A stretch of 27,323 nt of DNA, from NCBI GenBank assembly GCA_900553255.1, contig USCI01000027.1:1-27323 (forward strand). Reading direction: 5' to 3'. Position 1 is the stretch's first letter. The number at the start of each line of letters is the position of its first letter. This document shows, one piece after another, positions 22,951-27,323 of this stretch. Both the position numbers and the translations under genes were made by a program. This stretch comes from an uncultured Oscillospiraceae bacterium. Its GTDB lineage: Bacteria > Bacillota > Clostridia > Oscillospirales > Acutalibacteraceae. The notes under the pieces are model-generated. The model saw only the letters and a list, made by a program, of their open reading frames with translations. It did no database searches and was not told the DNA's origin.

Positions 22951-24177
22951 TTATTCTGCCTTAAACAGGGTAATGGTGTTGTATACATCATTTTTTTCCC
23001 AGGTATACGACCACATCTTATCGCTGAGGTGGCGGTTGACGGTGCGCATCAGCCAGTCCGGCTTGTCAAAATAAAACAGGGCGCCGGCGTAGGTTTCCTT
23101 AGTGAAGCGAAGGTCGATGCTTTCCGCCCCGTTCTGGACCCGCTCCGCCAACAGAAGGGACAGGCTGTCCGGGTCGTTGATGGCCAGGTAGCTGTTGGTA
23201 CGCCGGTAATAGTTGGCCTCCACTGAGGTGCAGGTATCCACCCCGATGTTATCCCCGTCAAGAGAGTGGCTCAGCTGGATTTCGCTGGTGGTGAGATTGA
23301 AAAAGGTATGCCGCAGCTTATCATCGGTGTCGTTCCAGGTCGGGTCGAGATGATAGTTCCGGTCGTCAATGGTAATCAGGTTCCACATATGCGGTGTCTG
23401 TGTGCTGCGGTCATAGCCGCTGACCAGGGTGCAGGGGATGCCGGACCGGTGCATCAGAAGCTGCATCGCGCGGGAATACCCCTCGCATACCGCTTTCCCC
23501 TCCACGAGCGCACCATAGGCGGTAAAGGCGTTTGGATATGCTGCCGCAGGGGTGTCGTCCCCGGCGGCTTCGGTGTCGTAAACACAGCCCTCCAGCAGGG
23601 CGTCGTGCAGGAACAGCTCCGTCTCAAAGGCATCGCTGTTGGCCGGGACGGCACCGAGCAGCGCATTGACCTTTTCATTGAGCCAAACAGAGGCCTCATG
23701 CCGTTCGGCGGCATTCATGGTGAAGACCAAACAGAACGTATTGTAGTAATTCTGTCCTCCGGACTGATAGCCCTCATAGCTGTACGTATTCCCGATAAAG
23801 AAAAATTCCGGATGGTCCCAGGTAAAGGCGGTATACAGCTGCTGCGCCTCGATGGGGCTGATCAGCGGCTGGGGCAGGGAAATCCGCAGGCCGGTATAGG
23901 TGCGCATCTCGCCGGTGTCGGCGTCCTTGATCTCTACCGTCTCATCGGTGTCCAGTTTTTCGGTTACTGCCGCGTAAACGGCGGCATAAGCCGACTGCAG
24001 CCGGTCGCCGAGCCGCTGGTAGCACCAGCTATTTGCATAGCCGACAGTGGTCGGGTTGTTCGACTGTGAGGCAGGCGGGGCAGAGTCGCCCGGCTGCGGC
24101 CATAGCCAACGGCATCCGCCGCATAACAGACAGGAAAGTGCCAAAAGCAGGGCGGCGGAACGTTTAAACCAAATCAC
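22951..24177 (-). CDS. Transglutaminase-like lipoprotein
   Basis: 408 residues. The N-terminus is a signal peptide ending in LLCGGC with probable lipidated C22, though cysteine at the usual leucine position makes the lipobox imperfect. The transglutaminase-like core (about 215-285) has C231 in GKAVCEGYSRAM, H263 in HMWNL and D278 in LDPTWND, the papain-like triad. Such extracellular bacterial domains act as peptidases or cross-linkers on surface proteins. Start is GTG with AGGAAAGG about nine bases upstream. It follows the LCP-like gene by 52 bases and is probably co-transcribed. The N-terminal 200 residues and C-terminal 110 residues match nothing I recognise. Confidence 0.85.
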   Translation of the reverse strand: MIWFKRSAALLLALSCLLCGGCRWLWPQPGDSAPPASQSNNPTTVGYANSWCYQRLGDRLQSAYAAVYAAVTEKLDTDETVEIKDADTGEMRTYTGLRISLPQPLISPIEAQQLYTAFTWDHPEFFFIGNTYSYEGYQSGGQNYYNTFCLVFTMNAAERHEASVWLNEKVNALLGAVPANSDAFETELFLHDALLEGCVYDTEAAGDDTPAAAYPNAFTAYGALVEGKAVCEGYSRAMQLLMHRSGIPCTLVSGYDRSTQTPHMWNLITIDDRNYHLDPTWNDTDDKLRHTFFNLTTSEIQLSHSLDGDNIGVDTCTSVEANYYRRTNSYLAINDPDSLSLLLAERVQNGAESIDLRFTKETYAGALFYFDKPDWLMRTVNRHLSDKMWSYTWEKNDVYNTITLFKAE

Positions 24178-24229
24178 AGTCGAGTACCTTTCCTAATATT
24201 TTAATGAGGCCGCCGCGAGGCGGCACGGC

Positions 24230-25180
24230 TCAGGGGGCGTCGTAAATGCCGAGGGAGGACCGCAGCTGCGGTTCGACATCGTCCGCAAGGCAGAACCGCA
24301 GGTCGTCCCCGCCGCCCACAAATTCACCCGGTGCGGAAATGGCAGAACACAGATTACCCTCCGTATTGCGGGACAGCAGATAGCTGATGCCCTCCTGCGC
24401 CGCGACGAAATCCGAACGCCGCATATCCGAATACTGTACCAGGTTGACAAACTGGCTGAAATCGGCATCCAGCTTTGCCGCGCGGGCCGGGACAAGATAC
24501 TGGTTCAGGATGGCGGCGATCATCTGTGCCTGGACATCGGCAATCTGCCGCTTACCGCCGTTCCACTGGGGATAGCGCAGCACATTGAGCATCTGCGGCG
24601 CGGTCAGCGTCCGACGCCCGCCGTCCATTTCAATAAAGTAACCGGTTTCACTGTCCTGATAGCTGAGATTTTCCGGGATTTCAAAGATTACACCGTTGCC
24701 GAAATACCCCATCATTTTTTCCAGATTGGCGTAAGTCATCACGGCATAATTCTGGAAATCCAGGCCAAGCAGCGAACCGACGGCGTCTGCCGATTCCTTC
24801 GCCCCTTTATCCAGGTAGTAGGCTTTCAGTGTGGTCAGTGTAGTGCCGTCGGCCAGTTCGGTTTCCACCGGAAGCGCCATTGTGCGGATCCGCGCGTTGG
24901 CCGGGTCGGTGCGCAGCACCACAAAGCCGGCCGGGTCACTGCCGTCCACCGTCACCAAAAACAGGTTGCGGGCGTCCGCTTCGGTGTACTGCACCGCGCT
25001 CAGGCTGCCCTGGGAGGCTGTGTTGGAGCCGCTTTGCTGCAGCCGTTCCTCGTTGAGCTTGAGCACCGCCCACAGGCATACCAGCCCGAATACAATCAGA
25101 AAAAGAATGAAAACCACCAAAAAGACCACGACGTTATTCACACGCCTGCGTTTTTTAGAAGGATTCCGCTTTGCTGCCAT
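24230..25180 (-). CDS. LytR-CpsA-Psr-like membrane protein, degenerate
   Basis: 316 residues. A basic start (KKRRR), one membrane helix (about 15-40) and an outward domain (about 70-240) with the layout of LCP glycopolymer-wall ligases: beta-strand NLFLVTVDG, RTMALPVETEL where LCP enzymes have an S-I-P-R-D type segment, YAVMTYANLEKMMGYFGNGVIFEIP, LTAPQMLNVLRYPQW and a final RQIADVQAQMI helix. Several residues that bind the pyrophosphate in active LCP enzymes (the Arg/Asp of the first motif, the Arg-x-Arg of the late motif) are not visible, so it may be catalytically inactive or binding-only. The C-terminal 75 residues are unassigned. It leads a two-gene operon with the transglutaminase-like lipoprotein. 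Confidence 0.72.
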   Translation of the reverse strand: MAAKRNPSKKRRRVNNVVVFLVVFILFLIVFGLVCLWAVLKLNEERLQQSGSNTASQGSLSAVQYTEADARNLFLVTVDGSDPAGFVVLRTDPANARIRTMALPVETELADGTTLTTLKAYYLDKGAKESADAVGSLLGLDFQNYAVMTYANLEKMMGYFGNGVIFEIPENLSYQDSETGYFIEMDGGRRTLTAPQMLNVLRYPQWNGGKRQIADVQAQMIAAILNQYLVPARAAKLDADFSQFVNLVQYSDMRRSDFVAAQEGISYLLSRNTEGNLCSAISAPGEFVGGGDDLRFCLADDVEPQLRSSLGIYDAP

Positions 25181-25348
25181 AGGAAGCCAGACACCCTTTC
25201 ACAGAAATCGGGAATGGTGCCGATGCAGAGACTCTGTTTTTTTATGCAGATATACACCGGGTTATGCCAATGCGGCACAAATGGATTGTACTGCCGATTC
25301 CCTAGTATGGCCCGAGACCCCGGAAATACCCTGGTTTCAGCCATATTC

Positions 25349-25377
25349 AGTATAGCAAAATGCCGGTTCCGCTTCAA
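25349..25377 (-). promoter_or_regulatory. Sigma-A promoter of the LCP-like operon
   Basis: Minus strand TTGAAG (25372-25377), 17 bases, TATACT (25349-25354) preceded by TGC, so also an extended -10. The leader to the ATG at 25180 would be about 160 bases. Confidence 0.78.
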
Positions 25378-25601
25378 ACAACAGTGCTGTAATACTTGGC
25401 TACAGAACTGTAACCATTTGCTATTGTATCGCGGTTTTTGCACTTGTCAAGATGGAAAAAGTATACATTTTGCACCGCATTCCGGCATACCGCGAATATA
25501 GTAAAAATTAGGTAAAAAATATAAATAAATGGTGTAAACCACCCGGATAAATACCATGTTGCACAATAATCGGTTTATCTAAAAATGTATAGATTCAAAT
25601 A

Positions 25602-25629
25602 CTGACAGGGGAATCGAATCAGATATATG
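25602..25629 (+). promoter_or_regulatory. Weak promoter candidate for the surface-protein gene
   Basis: CTGACA (25602-25607) and TATATG (25624-25629) are 16 bases apart. No better pair was found in the 140 bases before the ATG. Confidence 0.35.
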
Positions 25630-25744
25630 TACAAATTTTGCTAAATAGGGTTGTATTTTCCGGATTTGCGTGATCCACTAAGCGCGTACGGCTACAGGAT
25701 GGCTGTAACAGGAATAATTGAAAATTGCAGAGGAGGAATCTTGG

Positions 25745-27148
25745 ATGTTGAAAAGCAAACGACTGCTGGCCGGTGCTGCCGCGGTTTGTGCCGCGCTGCT
25801 GGTTCCGGCTGCCGTGGTTCCGGCTTTCGCTGAAGATGAGACCCAGGTCGGTCTGAAAATCGGCGATAAGCTGTACAGCACGGCGGAAGAGCTCAAGCAG
25901 GTGACCGACGGCGAGTCGGAGATCGTCACCGATGGAGCGGTGATTGAGGTGTACGGTAAGGTGGACCTGCCGCTGCACACCGAAAATCAGCCGGAGCTGC
26001 CGACCGCGCACGGCGGTTATGTGTGGTATCTGGGCGCGGACAACGTGCAGGTTGTCGGCAAGACCGAGGATGCCGCGCTGATGTGCACCACCGATGCCAA
26101 CGGTGCCGATGTAGGTGGAGCACAGGGTATGGGCGGCATGTGGGGACGCCAGTCGCTGATTATTGTAGCGGGGGATAATGCCTCTTTTGAGGATGTTGCA
26201 CTTTATCCTAACTACAATACCTACAATGCGCCCAACAATACCAATAAAACAGTAGAAGTCATGGCTGAGAATTTCGCCATCAAAGGCTGCACCTTTGTGC
26301 CGCTTAATGAGGAAACGGCAGAAACGTTGGACAGCGGTGCATTGTACTTTAACGGCGATAAGGGTACCGTTGTTGTTGAAGGCAATACCTTCAACAAAGG
26401 GCTGATCTGCTTCGACAGCGTGGATGAGGCGGAAGACATCCAGATTGTCGGCAACACCTTTGACACGCCGGCCGATGACACGTACTTTATTTCGCAGGTC
26501 TCCTGGGCTACGCCGCCTGTGACGAAGGTTGCGGACGCGGAAATCCGGGAGAACACTTTCAAGAACATGCCGGAAGACTACAGCAAGGCTGTGCTGATGC
26601 GCGCAGAGGGCAGCTGGACGCTCGTGGACAACACGGTGGACGACGGCCGCAGCATGACCGAACTGGTTTCCTTTGCGGAGCGTGACGGGGTTACCTTTGA
26701 AATGCTCAGCGAAAATGCGCTGGTGACCGTTGTTGAAAACGGCAAGACCACCGAAGCGCGTGTCGATGCCGAAGGCGAGATTGATACGGAAGTGACCAAT
26801 GTTGCGGTGTCCGAGGTTAAGCTGGATAAGGCTACCCTTGAGCTGCTGGTTGGCGAAACCGCAACCCTGACGGCGACCGTGTCGCCGGAGGATGCCACCG
26901 ATAAGACGGTTGTGTGGAGTTCTTCGGACGAGAAGATCGCTAAGGTCGAAAACGGCAAGGTAACGGCTGTCGCGGAAGGCGAAGCAGTGATTACCGTTAA
27001 GGCCGGCGACAAGACTGCCACCTGTAAGGTGACCGTTGTGAAGGATACCGGTACCGGTGTGGCTTCCGCGGCTCCGGCTGTGGCGGTTCTGGCGGTGCTG
27101 TCTGCTGTGGCTGTCGCGGGCGTCTGCCTGAAAAAGCGCAGGGGCTAA
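25745..27148 (+). CDS. Secreted beta-helix/Big_2 surface protein with C-terminal anchor
   Basis: 467 residues. A signal peptide (about 1-29, cleavage after AFA) leads to a region with repeating beta-helix-like rungs (about 95-300, such as EGNTFNKG, GNTFDTP, RENTFKN, DNTVDDG), which suggests carbohydrate binding or adhesion. A bacterial Ig-like Big_2 domain follows (about 355-432, VSEVKLDKATLELLVGE, then VVWSSSDEKIAKV and VTAVAEGEAVITVKA). The C-terminus is DTGTG, a hydrophobic helix (about 441-461) and KKRRG, the plan of a sortase-like or membrane anchor although no LPXTG is present. AGGAGG lies eight bases before this ATG; an earlier in-frame ATG at 25718 lacks a site. No catalytic motif was seen. 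Confidence 0.85.
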   Translation: MLKSKRLLAGAAAVCAALLVPAAVVPAFAEDETQVGLKIGDKLYSTAEELKQVTDGESEIVTDGAVIEVYGKVDLPLHTENQPELPTAHGGYVWYLGADNVQVVGKTEDAALMCTTDANGADVGGAQGMGGMWGRQSLIIVAGDNASFEDVALYPNYNTYNAPNNTNKTVEVMAENFAIKGCTFVPLNEETAETLDSGALYFNGDKGTVVVEGNTFNKGLICFDSVDEAEDIQIVGNTFDTPADDTYFISQVSWATPPVTKVADAEIRENTFKNMPEDYSKAVLMRAEGSWTLVDNTVDDGRSMTELVSFAERDGVTFEMLSENALVTVVENGKTTEARVDAEGEIDTEVTNVAVSEVKLDKATLELLVGETATLTATVSPEDATDKTVVWSSSDEKIAKVENGKVTAVAEGEAVITVKAGDKTATCKVTVVKDTGTGVASAAPAVAVLAVLSAVAVAGVCLKKRRG

Positions 27149-27177
27149 GCGGCAACGCGTTTAAAGCAAAAGGAATA

Positions 27178-27220
27178 AACACGGGGCGGAATGCCGAAAG
27201 GCACTCCGCCCCGTTGTTTT
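27178..27220 (+). terminator. Intrinsic terminator after the surface-protein gene
   Basis: ACGGGGCGGA-A-TGCC pairs with GGCA-C-TCCGCCCCGT around a GAAA tetraloop, followed by TGTTTT. Confidence 0.9.
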
Positions 27221-27240
27221 GTCGATTTCTTTGGGGGTAA

Positions 27241-27270
27241 AGGGGGACTTTCTTTTAAGAAAGCCCCCCT
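27241..27270. repeat. Palindromic element near the right edge
   Basis: AGGGGG-A-CTTTCTT and AAGAAAG-C-CCCCCT form an almost perfect 14-base hairpin with a two-base loop. It follows a true terminator, so it is not needed for termination. Only one copy is in the window; that it belongs to an interspersed palindromic family is inference. Confidence 0.45.
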
Positions 27271-27323
27271 CAGCGTGTCGAAAAACTGGTTGGCAGGTAG
27301 CAAGTTGCCCAAATGCGGCGTGA

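Larger units (their letters stand above)
25181..25744. other. Divergent intergenic region, AT-rich
   Basis: 564 bases between the LCP-like gene and the surface-protein gene, clearly more AT-rich than the flanks (notably 25430-25640). It carries the minus-strand promoter at 25349-25377 and a weak plus-strand promoter at 25602-25629. A TACAG-GATGG-CTGTA mini-hairpin occurs at about 25693-25707. An open minus-strand frame (25138-25443) overlaps the LCP-like start and has no ribosome binding site, so no gene is called. Confidence 0.5.

Noticed and set aside
25138..25443. Minus-strand frame upstream of the LCP-like gene.
   Set aside because: Overlaps the start of that gene, includes the promoter at 25349-25377, and has no ribosome binding site.

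Overview
The window looks like a chromosomal segment of a GC-rich, Gram-positive (Firmicutes-type) anaerobe, most plausibly a gut member of the Oscillospiraceae/Ruminococcaceae. The reasons are inferential: strong GGAGG-type ribosome binding sites, -10/-35 promoters, many intrinsic terminators, a cell-envelope gene set (M23 peptidases with G5/LysM, LCP-like protein, glycerol-phosphate polymer enzymes, Big_2 surface protein) and LuxS. No tRNA, rRNA, insertion sequence, CRISPR array or phage gene was seen.

Layout. 230-4042 (+): an OmpR-type response regulator, its histidine kinase, an overlapping single-pass membrane protein of unknown function, and an exported C39-like cysteine peptidase whose ribosome binding site lies in a GNRA hairpin. 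4141-5211 (+): branched-chain aminotransferase with a clear promoter. 5212-5599: a 388-base gene-free stretch holding three consecutive long inverted-repeat structures. 5600-9620 (+): a CDP-glycerol glycerophosphotransferase-like protein coupled to a YidC/Oxa1-LtaS-type phosphotransferase fusion. 9699-14715 (-): permease, ATPase, histidine kinase and response regulator of a self-contained two-component/ABC module, with one 16-base motif repeated before the regulator and before the ATPase. 14877-17288 (+): RluA-type pseudouridine synthase, zinc-dependent phospholipase C-like protein, LuxS. 17643-21441 (+): two paralogous membrane-anchored M23 peptidases sharing a dyad operator. 21752-22888 (+): an HSL-type esterase fused to DUF1653. 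22951-25180 (-): a transglutaminase-like lipoprotein and a degenerate LCP-domain protein under one promoter. 25745-27148 (+): a secreted beta-helix/Big_2 surface protein. The right edge carries a palindromic element.

The theme is envelope building and surveillance: two signalling modules, a glycerol-phosphate polymer pair, wall hydrolases, an LCP relative and a surface protein. The most unusual item is the 5.2-9.6 kb locus: a structured leader followed by a transferase with an N-terminal YIDPGTGS membrane segment and a single polypeptide joining a YidC-like domain (lacking the conserved groove arginine) to a sulfatase-fold phosphoglycerol-transferase domain. The second is the shared 17-base operator controlling the M23 pair.
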